Source: an uncultured Solimonas sp.
GTDB taxonomy: Bacteria; Pseudomonadota; Gammaproteobacteria; Nevskiales; Nevskiaceae
Direction: 5' to 3'
Assembly: GCA_946478985.1 (NCBI GenBank)
Contig: CAMLDZ010000012.1
Location: 1 to 48,523 of the forward strand
Length of the DNA stretch: 48,523 nucleotides
The position numbers and the translations under genes were made by a program. The first letter of the stretch is position 1; each line of letters begins with the position of its first letter. The notes below the pieces were generated by a model. The model had not been told where the DNA came from and ran no database searches. It saw nothing but the letters and a program-made list of their open reading frames with translations. Shown piece after piece: positions 1 through 7,481 of this stretch.

Positions 1-79
1 ATCGCTCGCTCATGCATCTCAGCGGGATATGAATTTCGGATTCTTCAGGGACGACGACGTAGAGACGTCCAGGCTGCAT
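1..79 (-). CDS. Partial hypothetical protein (5' end only, runs off the left edge)
   Basis: A leftward reading frame opens with ATG at 79-77 and stays open for 26 codons to the window edge, starting MQPGRLYVVVPEESEIHI. A good ribosome binding site (GAGGAGCGACCC on the minus strand) sits directly in front of the ATG, which is the main reason to call it. No family can be assigned from so few residues. It is divergent from the broken XRE regulator at 290, and the palindrome at 171-206 lies between the two, so they may share a regulatory region. It could still be a chance frame. Confidence 0.35.
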   Translation of the reverse strand, partial: MQPGRLYVVVPEESEIHIPLRCMSER

Positions 80-170
80 GGGTCGCTCCTCGTGAAAGCG
101 GGCACGAGCCGTCTCGCGCCGTGCGCCGCAGCCCGGTTTTATTGTAAGATATTGATATAAATAGTAAATA

Positions 171-206
171 TTGACTGTCAAACCAGATTTCTGGTTTCGC
201 AGTCAA
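171..206. promoter_or_regulatory. Long interrupted palindrome, probable operator
   Basis: TTGACTG + tc + AAACCAG, then the loop ATTT, then CTGGTTT + cg + CAGTCAA. The arms are 16 nt with only the two central tc/cg positions unpaired. It lies in an AT-rich stretch between two divergent frames (start at 79 on minus, pseudogene at 290 on plus). As DNA it is a good dimer-binding site for a HigA/XRE-type regulator such as the one broken just downstream. As RNA it would be a strong hairpin. The operator role is inferred from position. Confidence 0.55.
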
Positions 207-289
207 TGTCGGTTGGGTGGCATGAGGCGGTTAAATTGAATTATTCGCTGGCAATAATTTCTGCTCGGAGAGCTCGAACCGAGATTCAC

Positions 290-598
290 ATGCCCCGTAA
301 AGCAAAGCCCTGCTTGAGCGATTTACGCATGACCCGCGGTGACTCGCGCGGCATCTTCTATGATCTTTTTCCGCCTGATGAAGCGGCAGAACTGACGATC
401 CGCGCCACGCTGCTGCGCGGGCTAGAAGAGTGGATCAAGACGGCTGGAACTCGCGCTGCAGCCGCCAAAGCTCTGGGTGTAACGCAGGCGCGCATTGCTG
501 AAATCAGGAGAGGCTAGATCAGCAACTTCAGCCTCGATCAACTTGTGCGTCTAGCGGCCCGCGCAGGCTTGCGCCCCGAGGTGCGCCTGACAGCCTGA
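290..598 (+). pseudogene. XRE/HigA-like antitoxin regulator broken by one in-frame stop
   Basis: Frame MPRKAKPCLSDLRMTRGDS... carries a helix-turn-helix (TRAAAAKALGVTQARIAEIRRG) and meets TAG at 515-517. The same frame continues past it as ISNFSLDQLVRLAARAGLRPE to a TGA at 596-598. In XRE proteins of this type (HTH_37/HigA-like, about 100 aa) the segment after the recognition helix normally reads 'RRGK...NFSLDxLVxLAxxAG'. The TAG therefore most simply replaces a Lys codon (AAG to TAG), leaving the rest intact. ATG 290 is preferred to the upstream frame beginning inside the palindrome at 206 because homology starts there. No toxin gene is recognisable beside it. Nonsense suppression or a sequencing error are alternatives. 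Confidence 0.75.
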
Positions 599-820
599 GT
601 CGTCCCCGACGCAAGGCATGGATTTGCCCGGTTTCACAGGGCAGTGCCGAGCAGGCGCACAAAGGTGAGTTTCTTGTGCCGCTGATGGGTTCCGTCTGCA
701 AGACTGTGGGCAATATTCACACCCACTATCTCAAATATCTGGACTGGATCGCGCCAAGCGCAAAGCGTGTCGATTCCGTGCCCTGGATCTCCGCGTCGGT
801 CACCCGCAACCGCTCTGCCA
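599..820. other. Gap with no convincing gene
   Basis: About 220 bases between the XRE pseudogene and the AbrB-like antitoxin. A PIN-domain toxin would be expected just left of 821 on the minus strand. The ATG that overlaps the antitoxin stop opens only a 31-codon frame with no PIN motif. Longer frames here lack any recognisable domain. The toxin seems lost or decayed beyond recognition. Confidence 0.5.
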
Positions 821-1033
821 TCAATAGCGATCGTTGCGGTCACGGTAGCCGTCCTTGCGAGCACCCTTGGCAAGTCCGGCCAGTTGATCGAATTCTGGGA
901 CGGGCATCACCAATACGCCTTCCCCCTTGGGGATGAAGACGAACTCCTTGCCGGCTTCCCAGTGCTGCTTTTCTCGAACCACCTTGGGAATGGAGATCTG
1001 GAACTTGCTGGAAAGAGTGGCGGTAGCAGACAT
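821..1033 (-). CDS. AbrB/MazE-type (SpoVT-AbrB fold) antitoxin, orphan
   Basis: About 70 aa starting MSATATLSSKFQISIPKVVR, the swapped-hairpin AbrB/MazE DNA-binding signature (ssKfQIsIPkxvRe), and ending GYRDRNDRY, the usual tail of VapB-like antitoxins of this group. In complete modules the tail covers the active site of a PIN-domain VapC ribonuclease encoded immediately downstream, and the N-terminal domain represses the operon. No VapC can be read downstream here, so this is an orphan antitoxin. An ATG four codons upstream (1045) is also possible; the AGGAT motif lies between the two, so the start is uncertain. Confidence 0.8.
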   Translation of the reverse strand: MSATATLSSKFQISIPKVVREKQHWEAGKEFVFIPKGEGVLVMPVPEFDQLAGLAKGARKDGYRDRNDRY

Positions 1034-1641
1034 AATCGTACCCATATCCTATCGATTCCTTTCATGTAAGAAAATCGCCTTTCCCGTGCATGGAGCAAGG
1101 CTCTATTCACTGGCAAAGGCAGGCTCTTAAGGGGCATCGGCGCAGAGGCTAATGTCCAGACGTGAGCAGCATGCCAACGATACTGCGCAGGCGCTTGGCA
1201 GAGGCGCGCAGCAATATGGAAAAGCCCCGCACTTGGCGGGGCTTTGTTTTGTTGCAAACCAGTCTCCAAGCTTTCGCTACCTCGCCTCTGGGGCGAGCTT
1301 CCTATGGCGGAAGGGCCGGGTCTCCTGACTGGCTCGAGATCCCTGTAGGCATGAGGCCTATGAAGAAGCGTACCTTCAACCTACGGGCTTCTCAAACAAA
1401 GAGATTTCCTTTTGTTGGCTGGTCGGCTTTTCGCAGGCGCCATTCCGGGGACAGAGATTAATGTCCGTCTGTGGATGTCTAACTGTTTGATAAGGCAGAG
1501 GGGGCAGGGACTAACTTTATTGTCTGCCGTCAGCGCGTCGCGGCCGGGCACTGAGCCACCCGTCCGCTTCATCCGCACGCCGTCGCCGCGAGCGGCCTGC
1601 AGTCGGCAGCCGGCTCAGGCCAGAAAACAATAGGGAGTGCC
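1034..1641. other. Intergenic stretch of about 600 bases
   Basis: Between the antitoxin start and the kinase start. It contains a good hairpin terminator (1221-1252) with no gene visible in front of it, suggesting that the 3' end of a lost gene survives. No frame on either strand shows a recognisable domain. The stretch around 1440-1470 is AT-richer than its surroundings but I cannot assign it. Confidence 0.45.
1221..1252 (+). terminator. Rho-independent terminator (orphan)
   Basis: Stem AAAGCCCCGC (1221-1230), loop ACTTG, stem GCGGGGCTTT (1236-1245), followed by GTTTTGTTG. Ten perfect pairs. No intact gene ends in front of it. Confidence 0.75.
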
Positions 1642-2727
1642 ATGAGGAGTTTTGCGACCGTTGTCGCCGCCGCGGAAATCTCGCCAGACTGGCTGACACA
1701 GGCCCTGACGGCCGCAGGTCGGCTGCGCGGCGGCCGCGTGACCGAGCTTCGGACCGAAACCTGCGGCACCGGCCAACTCGGCGATTCGTATCGCTTCACG
1801 CTGCGCTACGAGCCGGCCGAGGCGGGGCCGGCGACCCTGGTTGGCAAGTTCGCATCGCTGGATCCGACCAGCCGCGAGTTCGGTCATCGCTCCGGCTACT
1901 ATCGCAGCGAGATCGGTTTCTACCAGGCGCTTGCGCCGCGGCTCGGCGTCTCGGTGCCGGTTGCCGTGCATGCCGCGCTGGCCGACAACCACACCGATTT
2001 CGTGCTGCTGATGGAGGACCTGGCGCCGGCGCGGCAGGTCGACCAGCTGCTCGGCTGCAATGCCGACGAATCGGCGCGGGTGCTGGAGCAGGCGGCGATC
2101 CTGCATGCCGCCAGCTGGCATGACCGCGAGCTGGCCAGCAGCGACTGGCTGCGCGGGCCGGTCAACATCTTCACTTACGCGACCGATCAGTTCGGCGAGG
2201 TGCTGAAGACCTTTCCCGAGCTGTGTGCGGATCTGGTTCCCGAACAGGATCTGGCCGAGGCGGCCAAGCTGCTGCAGCACGCGCCGGCCTGGAAGGCGAG
2301 GTTCAGCGAGCCGCAGTGCCTCTGGCACAGCGACTTGCGGGCCGACAACGTGCTGTTCGACGCGCAGGGCGGCACGCGTCCGGTGGTGATACTCGACTGG
2401 CAGGGCCTGGGGTTCGGCCGCGGCACGATCGACGCGGCCTTGTGGCTTGGCACCAGCATGGCAACCGAGGACCGGCGCAAGCATGAGCGCGACCTGGTGG
2501 CGCATTACCACCAGGCGCTGTGCCGCCAGGGCGTGAGCGACTACAGCGCCGAGCAATGCTGGAACGATTACCGCGTCAACGCTGTGCACGGCCTGCAGGT
2601 CGGCGTATTCGGACTCGGTGCCGTCAGGCGCACCCCGCGCGGCGACCGCATGTGGCAATGCTGGATCGAGCGCTGCGCCGCGCAGGTACGCGATCTCGAC
2701 AGCTTCAAGATGCTGGCGCAGTGCTAG
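1642..2727 (+). CDS. APH-family (EcKL/aminoglycoside phosphotransferase-like) small-molecule kinase
   Basis: A 361-aa protein of the APH/choline-kinase fold. The Brenner catalytic loop is HSDLRADN (His229, Asp231, Asn236), followed by LDWQ, which carries the metal-binding Asp of the DFG-equivalent. The N-terminal lobe has a Gly-containing nucleotide loop (CGTGQLGDSYRF). The length suits the DUF227/ecdysteroid-kinase-like branch rather than classical aminoglycoside kinases. The start has a clear site (AGGGAG, four bases before ATG). It would phosphorylate a hydroxyl on a small molecule with ATP; the substrate is unknown. A second APH-like kinase sits in the catabolic operon at 20909. A short GC hairpin (AGCGGCG/CGCCGCT, 2726-2741) overlaps the stop. 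Confidence 0.85.
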   Translation: MRSFATVVAAAEISPDWLTQALTAAGRLRGGRVTELRTETCGTGQLGDSYRFTLRYEPAEAGPATLVGKFASLDPTSREFGHRSGYYRSEIGFYQALAPRLGVSVPVAVHAALADNHTDFVLLMEDLAPARQVDQLLGCNADESARVLEQAAILHAASWHDRELASSDWLRGPVNIFTYATDQFGEVLKTFPELCADLVPEQDLAEAAKLLQHAPAWKARFSEPQCLWHSDLRADNVLFDAQGGTRPVVILDWQGLGFGRGTIDAALWLGTSMATEDRRKHERDLVAHYHQALCRQGVSDYSAEQCWNDYRVNAVHGLQVGVFGLGAVRRTPRGDRMWQCWIERCAAQVRDLDSFKMLAQC

Positions 2728-2863
2728 CGGCGCTCGCCGCTCAGCTCATTCTGGTAAAACGCGAGCAGTCGCGGCCCTCGCCGCGACCGACGGCGGATGC
2801 TTCGCATCCCGACCGGCCGCCGGCCCCGGACCGGCCCCATCCATTCCCAGGAGCGCAGTCCCC

Positions 2864-3586
2864 TTGCGACCGCTGAAGGCATACAAGAACAACGAATTTC
2901 TGATGAGCGAGGAAGCGCGCGGCGTGCGCATCCTGTGCGAATACCTCGAACCGGTGCGTCGCTTCGACAAGACCGGCATCCGCAACACCGTCGCCTTCTT
3001 CGGCTCGGCACGGCTGCGGCCCGGGCCGGACGCCGATGGCCGCGACTGGTACATGGAGACGGCGCGGCTGGCCGAGCGCCTGGCCGAGTGGACGCTGGCC
3101 CAGCATGCGCAGCCGGAGGATCGCTTCTACGTCTGCACCGGCGGCGGGCCCGGCGTGATGGAGGCCGCGCATGCCGGCGCGGCGCGCATCGACTCGCAGC
3201 TCAATATCGGCCTCAATATCTCGCTGCCGTTCGAGCAGCACCTCAACCCGTACGTGGAAGTCTCGCGCGCGTTCCAGTTCCACTACTTTTTCATGCGCAA
3301 GTTCTGGCTGGTGAAGCTTGCGCGCGGCGCGGTGTTCTTCCCCGGCGGCTTCGGCACGCTGGATGAACTGTTCGAATTGCTGACGCTGTCGCAGACCGGC
3401 AAGGTGGGGCGGATTCCGATCGTTCTCTACGGCACGGAATTCTGGAGCGGCCTGATCAACTTCAAGCGGCTCGCCGAACGCGGCCTGATTTCGCCGGAAG
3501 ATGTGGACATGTTCCATTTCTGCGACGACGTCGACGCGGCCTTCGAACGGCTGACCGCGGAGCTGACGGCGCACCCGCCGGAGTGA
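2864..3586 (+). CDS. LOG family protein (Rossmann fold, lysine-decarboxylase-like)
   Basis: A 240-aa protein with the two family signatures: CTGGGPGVMEA (about 91-101) and PGGFGTLDELFE (about 160-171), the PGGxGTxxE motif that binds the nucleotide phosphate/ribose. The family includes cytokinin-activating phosphoribohydrolases (LOG) and nucleotide 5'-monophosphate nucleosidases; bacterial members of this longer type have an unsettled physiological role. Start: TTG at 2864 is chosen because homologues begin with a 'PLxAYKNxEFLxSxEAR' segment, which here starts right at TTG, and AGGAGCG lies ten bases upstream. The first ATG (2903) would cut this conserved segment. Confidence 0.85.
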   Translation: MRPLKAYKNNEFLMSEEARGVRILCEYLEPVRRFDKTGIRNTVAFFGSARLRPGPDADGRDWYMETARLAERLAEWTLAQHAQPEDRFYVCTGGGPGVMEAAHAGAARIDSQLNIGLNISLPFEQHLNPYVEVSRAFQFHYFFMRKFWLVKLARGAVFFPGGFGTLDELFELLTLSQTGKVGRIPIVLYGTEFWSGLINFKRLAERGLISPEDVDMFHFCDDVDAAFERLTAELTAHPPE

Positions 3587-3590
3587 ACAC

Positions 3591-3643
3591 GGCCTTGCCG
3601 CCGACAGGATCGGTGCAAGGCCGACCCTGTCGGCGGCAAGGCC
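3591..3643. terminator. Very long perfect hairpin between convergent genes
   Basis: Arms of 18 bases, GGCCTTGCCGCCGACAGG (3591-3608) and its exact reverse complement (3626-3643), with four further pairs (TCGG/CCGA) closing the inner loop after one mismatch. It lies between the stop of the LOG gene and the stop of the leftward gene at 3649, a position that suits a two-way terminator. There is no U-tract on either side, so a repeat-element origin is also possible. Confidence 0.6.
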
Positions 3644-3648
3644 ATGGT

Positions 3649-3867
3649 TTACTCGTCGAAATCCAGATCGTCAGCGATCAGCCGGCGCAGGCGCCGCTCC
3701 TCCTGCAGGCGCTCGACATCGCGCCAGTCGCGCGACTTGCCGGGAATCGGGCTGTCCGGCGTATCCGCCACCGGATCGTCGTCAGTGCTCTCGCCGTCAT
3801 CGACCGGGAACTCGTCGTAACTCTTGCTGGCGTCGGCCTGCGGGGCGGCTTTTTTCTTGCGCGGCAT
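3649..3867 (-). CDS. PA3496-like small charged protein (putative envelope integrity family)
   Basis: A 72-aa, highly charged protein starting MPRKKKAAPQ, with a middle acidic stretch (DDGESTDDD) and a C-terminal segment RDWRDVERLQEERRLRRLIADDLDFDE. The last part, a basic/amphipathic helix ending in an acidic tail, resembles what I recall of the small PA3496 family found widely in gammaproteobacteria. The molecular role of that family is not established. The ATG at 3867 is used; an upstream in-frame ATG at 4050 would add a non-conserved extension. No strong ribosome site is visible. Confidence 0.6.
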   Translation of the reverse strand: MPRKKKAAPQADASKSYDEFPVDDGESTDDDPVADTPDSPIPGKSRDWRDVERLQEERRLRRLIADDLDFDE

Positions 3868-4054
3868 ATGATTCTGAGGAAAGCCTGAGCGTATGGATTG
3901 AAAGCTCTTGGCGGCGGGTTTTAGCAGGCTTTTTCCGCCGCGAAAAGAGCCCTGGCCAGCGCATTCAGAATCAAGGTCTTGACACATCGCCGCGGCATCC
4001 GCCCGCAGCGCGTGCGCAGGCCCGGCTGCGGGCCGCGGCTCAGGCGACAAGGCT

Positions 4055-4083
4055 CTGGTGTTTTCACGCGCGATCCGTAGAAT
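4055..4083 (+). promoter_or_regulatory. Possible promoter of the tRNA-Ala gene
   Basis: TAGAAT at 4078-4083 matches a -10 element and would place the start of transcription near 4090, a few bases before the mature tRNA 5' end (4098). The -35 region (around 4055-4060) is a poor match to TTGACA, so this rests on the -10 and position only. Confidence 0.35.
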
Positions 4084-4097
4084 ACGCGTCCTTGTGT

Positions 4098-4173
<76 letters not shown>

Positions 4174-4207
4174 TTAGACGTTCAAACAAGTTCAGCTCTG
4201 TACAGAT

Positions 4208-4231
4208 AACCGCGCTAGTGCGCGGTTTTTT
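4208..4231 (+). terminator. Rho-independent terminator of the tRNA gene
   Basis: AACCGCGC (4208-4215), loop TAGT, GCGCGGTT (4220-4227), then continuing T residues. Eight pairs plus a T-run. Confidence 0.85.
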
Positions 4232-4327
4232 GTTGGCCGCTCGTTTTCGGCGTCTACGGTGTCCACCGACAAGCCTCCGCTGGCGCGCGCCCTGCTCGTG
4301 TCGTGCATACGAGCTCATCGGGGCTCG

Positions 4328-4582
4328 GGCCTCATTTTCACTGGCCGCCGCATCAAGGATTCGCTACGCCGGCGTGGCGAGAATCTCTCCTCGTTCGAGA
4401 TCGAACGTCCGATCGCCGAGCACCCGGCCGTCGCCGACGTGGCGGTGGTGGCGGTGCCGGCCGATCACGATGGCGGCGAGGATGAGGTAAAGGCCTGCGT
4501 GATTCTGAAAGCAGGTCAGACCATGGCGGCCGATGAACTGCATCGCTGGTGTCGGCAGTGCATGCCCGCCTTTGCGGTGCCG
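4328..4582 (+). pseudogene. 3' fragment of an AMP-forming acyl-CoA synthetase/ligase
   Basis: The frame encodes the C-terminal subdomain of an ANL-family AMP-dependent ligase: RIKDSLRRRGENLSSFEIE is the hinge/A8 region, and EHPAVADVAVVAVPADHDGGEDEVKA plus a Trp/Cys-rich MPAFAVP stretch follow the usual order. The large N-terminal adenylation domain (about 400 residues) is absent: upstream is only the tRNA terminator and unrelated sequence. Homology stops near 4582, without the catalytic-Lys tail, and the frame runs into the TetR gene on the other strand. It is a decayed stump, probably left by a deletion or insertion next to the tRNA. Confidence 0.85.
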
Positions 4583-4637
4583 TCCGTGCCGAGGAAGGGC
4601 GCTGAGCGGCGCGCGCGGAAATCCCGGGACGAGGCCC

Positions 4638-5279
4638 TCAAGCGGGATCGGCAAAGACGGCGTTGACGCCAAGATATCCGAGCGATCGGGCAAGGCGATC
4701 CAGCCCCGTTGTGTCGAGCCCGCCGACTGCGCGAATGCAGTGATCGACGATCATCGTGCACATCGTGTCGGCCATGTGGTCGGTCGCTCCTGCTCGGCTC
4801 AAGCCTTTCCGGCGTACAGCTGCCAGCGAACGGCGACTCTGCGCGCAAAGCCGTTCGAGCAGGTCGCTGTAAATGGCCCCGACCTTATCGTCGCTCGGCG
4901 CCAGATCTGCGACCGCGGACAGAATCGCCTGGTGCTTCTTGAACGTGTACACCATGCCGACCAGGGCCTCGCGCAGGTCGTCGGGTTGGGCTGCGGCCGC
5001 GTTGTTGAACCAGGTGCCCCCGCTGTCGATGAGTTCCTGCGTGATGTGGCCCATCAGGCGCGCGACCAGTTCGCCCTTGTCCTGAAAGTGCAGGTAGAAG
5101 GTGCCGCGGGAGATGCCGGCGGCCTCCGAGAGCTGTTCGACGGACAGCGTGCCGAAGCGCAGTCCACGCTCGAGCAGGGTTTCCATGGCAGCGAGCAGGC
5201 GGTCCTCGATCGAGATCTTGGGCTGCTCGGCTTGTCGGGCTCGGGCGACGCGCGAGGGGCGGGAAGCGATGGGAGGCAT
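4638..5279 (-). CDS. TetR/AcrR-family repressor
   Basis: 213 aa. N-terminal helix-turn-helix: TLSVEQLSEAAGISRGTFYLHFQDKGELV (about residues 44-72), with the usual 'GISRGTFYLHFxDKxEL' recognition helix. The rest is an all-helical ligand/dimer domain. It is divergent from the membrane-protein operon at 5467, and the perfect palindrome at 5322-5336 lies between them, so it most likely represses itself and that operon. Its 3' end overlaps the antisense side of the ligase fragment's flank. The ligand is unknown. Confidence 0.9.
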   Translation of the reverse strand: MPPIASRPSRVARARQAEQPKISIEDRLLAAMETLLERGLRFGTLSVEQLSEAAGISRGTFYLHFQDKGELVARLMGHITQELIDSGGTWFNNAAAAQPDDLREALVGMVYTFKKHQAILSAVADLAPSDDKVGAIYSDLLERLCAQSRRSLAAVRRKGLSRAGATDHMADTMCTMIVDHCIRAVGGLDTTGLDRLARSLGYLGVNAVFADPA

Positions 5280-5321
5280 GGGCGACAGGATAGTTCAAGA
5301 CGGCGCTGAACTTTATGTTCT

Positions 5322-5336
5322 GTGTTTACTAAACAC
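5322..5336. promoter_or_regulatory. Palindromic TetR operator
   Basis: GTGTTTA-C-TAAACAC, a perfect 15-base palindrome 43 bases upstream of the TetR start and 130 bases upstream of the membrane-protein start, in an AT-richer patch. Size and place fit a TetR dimer site. Confidence 0.65.
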
Positions 5337-5466
5337 GCTGTTTATTTTCTTCGAATACTGCGAAGATCGCACGGCAACGCGTCGGGACGACGACGAGACA
5401 CAGATCTCAGTCCGCACCAGCGAGCCGATAAACAGATTGCTTTTCATTGAGAGAGGAGAACCGCCT

Positions 5467-6186
5467 GTGAACACAAGGATCAAATTGCTTTGCGCCTGGT
5501 CAGGCCCGGCCTTGGCAGTCCTGACCACCTTGGGCCTGGCGCTCGCCAATGTGGTTCCATTTCCGCCAGGGGCTGACCTGAGCCCCGCGCAGTTGGCGCA
5601 GTTCTATACGCAATCCTCGACGCGGACCCTGGTCGGCTTCGCACTGTCGAGCGTCTCGTTGGGCCTGATCTTTCCGCTGGTCGCGCTGATCGCTGTGCAC
5701 ATGGTGCGGATGGAGGGGCGCACGCCCTTGCTGACGTTCCTGCAGATGGTGACGGGCTCTGCGACCGGTGTCTTTCTCATCGTGCCGATGATGATGATGG
5801 GTGTGTGCGCGTTCCGGCCGGAGCGCTCGCCCGAGCTGATCCAGCTGCTCAACGACTTCGCGTGGATGATGTTCATTACGCCGCTGGCGCCGTTCTGCAT
5901 CCAGAACGTTGCCATCGCGTTGGCCATCCTCAACGACCGCAACCCGCGACCGGTGCTGCCGCGCTGGGTGGCGTACGGCAACCTTTGGGTGGCGTTCCTG
6001 TTCCTGCCCAGCATCCTGCCGTACTTCTTCTACAGCGGCCCGTTCGCCTGGCAGGGCATTTTCGTGTTCTGGCTGGCCTTCATTGCCTACGCAAGCTGGG
6101 CGGTCGGCATGGGTTTGGTGCTGCGCCACGCCGTGCTGCGTGACGAGGCCGGCGGCGCAACGGCGGCATCGCCAGCGCTGGCATGA
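5467..6186 (+). CDS. Multi-pass membrane protein of unknown function
   Basis: 239 aa with about six hydrophobic segments (near residues 8-28, 52-76, 90-115, 130-155, 170-195, 205-225) and a short Ala-rich tail. GTG 5467 is chosen because AGAGGAG precedes it by about ten bases and the hydrophobic protein begins here; frames further upstream run back through the TetR gene. It overlaps the next gene by four bases (ATGA), so the two are translationally coupled. The partner genes resemble NorE and NorF, so a role beside a haem-copper oxidase-like complex is inferred. I do not recognise the family. Confidence 0.75.
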   Translation: MNTRIKLLCAWSGPALAVLTTLGLALANVVPFPPGADLSPAQLAQFYTQSSTRTLVGFALSSVSLGLIFPLVALIAVHMVRMEGRTPLLTFLQMVTGSATGVFLIVPMMMMGVCAFRPERSPELIQLLNDFAWMMFITPLAPFCIQNVAIALAILNDRNPRPVLPRWVAYGNLWVAFLFLPSILPYFFYSGPFAWQGIFVFWLAFIAYASWAVGMGLVLRHAVLRDEAGGATAASPALA

Positions 6187-6845
6187 CGTTGCCGGAGATG
6201 CGGGCCGGGGCGGAGCAGGATCTGCCCGACTTCCTGTCGGACGCCGGGGACGAACCGCAGGCTCCGGTTCAGGCGCGGCCGAACTCGAGCAAGCAGGCCT
6301 CGGTCGAGAACGGTCTGTGGGTCTTCATTCTTGGCGACATGAGCTTGTTCGGGGCCTTCTTCGCCGGATTCGCCTGGCAGGCGCACGTCGAACCGGCCGT
6401 GTTCGCGGCCTCCGCGCGTGAACTATTGATCGGGATCGGCGGTATCAACACGCTGGTGCTGCTTACCAGCTCCCTGTTCGTCGTGGCCGCTGTCCATGCC
6501 ACGAAGGCCGGGGCATTCCGGCCGGCGGCGCGGGCGCTCGCGGCCGCCTTGCTGTGCGCGCTGCTATTCGCCGTGCTGAAGGTCGCCGAATATTCGGTGG
6601 AGGTGAGCGCGGGTTACACGCCCTCCACCAACCTGTTTTTCACCTTCTACTTTGTGCTGACCGGCATCCATCTGCTGCACGTGCTGATCGGCGCCGTCCT
6701 GCTTTTGACTGCCTGGCGAGGCCTGCGCGCCGGCAAGCCGAACGTCTCTGCACGCTTTGTCGAGGGTGCCGGCATCTACTGGCACATGGTGGACCTGCTG
6801 TGGGTGGTGCTGTTTCCGCTGTTGTACGTATCGGGGTCGGCATGA
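6183..6845 (+). CDS. Cytochrome c oxidase subunit III-like protein (NorE type)
   Basis: 220 aa. After a hydrophilic 40-residue leader come five membrane helices typical of the short COX3/NorE branch: ENGLWVFILGDMSLFGAFF (helix 1), a long Ala/Leu-rich pair, FYFVLTGIHLLHVLIG, and the closing YWHMVDLLWVVLFPLLYV. Subunit III proteins support haem-copper oxidases or nitric oxide reductases. No catalytic subunit I is encoded in this window, so it is an orphan accessory subunit. It overlaps the genes on both sides by four bases. Confidence 0.85.
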   Translation: MTLPEMRAGAEQDLPDFLSDAGDEPQAPVQARPNSSKQASVENGLWVFILGDMSLFGAFFAGFAWQAHVEPAVFAASARELLIGIGGINTLVLLTSSLFVVAAVHATKAGAFRPAARALAAALLCALLFAVLKVAEYSVEVSAGYTPSTNLFFTFYFVLTGIHLLHVLIGAVLLLTAWRGLRAGKPNVSARFVEGAGIYWHMVDLLWVVLFPLLYVSGSA

Positions 6846-7114
6846 TGGCCTTTATCTCCGGCCGGATCTGGTGTGTGTGGCTGGCGCTCGTTCTTGCCAC
6901 GCTGTTCACGTGGTGGACTGCCGCCACGCACCCGTTGCAGACCTCATCCGCGCAGCTTGGCGCGGCGGTCGCCATTGCCGTGGGCTTCGGCAAGGTGTGG
7001 CTGATCGGCATGCACTTCATGGATGTCAGAGCGTCGCCGATCATGCTGCGCGGGGCATTCCATGCCTGGACGCTGCTGGTGGGCGGGATGGTGATCGCCC
7101 TGGCCCTGCTTTAG
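6842..7114 (+). CDS. Cytochrome c oxidase subunit IV-like protein (NorF type)
   Basis: 90 aa with three hydrophobic helices: IWCVWLALVLATLFTWW, the GAAVAIAVGFGKVWLIGMHFMDV stretch typical of prokaryotic COX4/NorF proteins, and a C-terminal helix ending ALALL. ATG 6842 overlaps the stop of the NorE-like gene; a second ATG follows directly (6845). Found with NorE-like subunits in many proteobacteria, where it helps assembly or stability of a haem-copper enzyme. Confidence 0.8.
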   Translation: MMAFISGRIWCVWLALVLATLFTWWTAATHPLQTSSAQLGAAVAIAVGFGKVWLIGMHFMDVRASPIMLRGAFHAWTLLVGGMVIALALL

Positions 7115-7481
7115 GTCGGGGGTCGACGAAAGGCGCGAGCGCGCCCGGCCCGCTGGCGGGGCGGGTTTCGCCAGTTCCAGCGCGACAGGCTGGTGAACGA
7201 GCCTGGCGGCGCTGGCGTAATCCCCGATCAGTTGGGCAGATCGCTGCGGCGGACAGCTTGAGACGATGCCGGGCTGCAGCCCGAGCCAGTGCCGGATGCC
7301 GGTCTGATGGATCGACGGTGCGGCGCTCGCCGGCGTCAGCCGTTCGATGCAGGCGGCGTCCTGCTCGGCGACGACGATCGAGGCGCCGCCAGCGCCGACG
7401 AAGCGCGCCAGCGCCTCATCACCGCGGACCGCTGCAGGCGAGACCTACCGCTTGCCTGTCGGCGCAATGGCCCGCCGCGAT
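7115..7481. other. Gap downstream of the NorF-like gene, possible decayed gene
   Basis: About 370 bases between two convergent genes. On the minus strand a frame stays open from about 7445 down past 7115 without a good start codon (it reads ..FVGAGGASIVVAEQDAACIERL..). This could be the end of a decayed gene once placed after the RNase T2 homologue, but I cannot name a family, and high GC content alone gives long open frames. Confidence 0.3.

Noticed and set aside
634..873. A 79-codon leftward frame as a possible VapC toxin after the AbrB-like antitoxin
   Set aside because: No PIN-domain acidic residues or start pattern, and it overlaps the antitoxin 3' end in a different frame.
1430..1470. 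A GGGGACAGAGATTAAT stretch that recalls sequences near REP-associated transposases
   Set aside because: Too short and imperfect, with no transposase or paired copy nearby.
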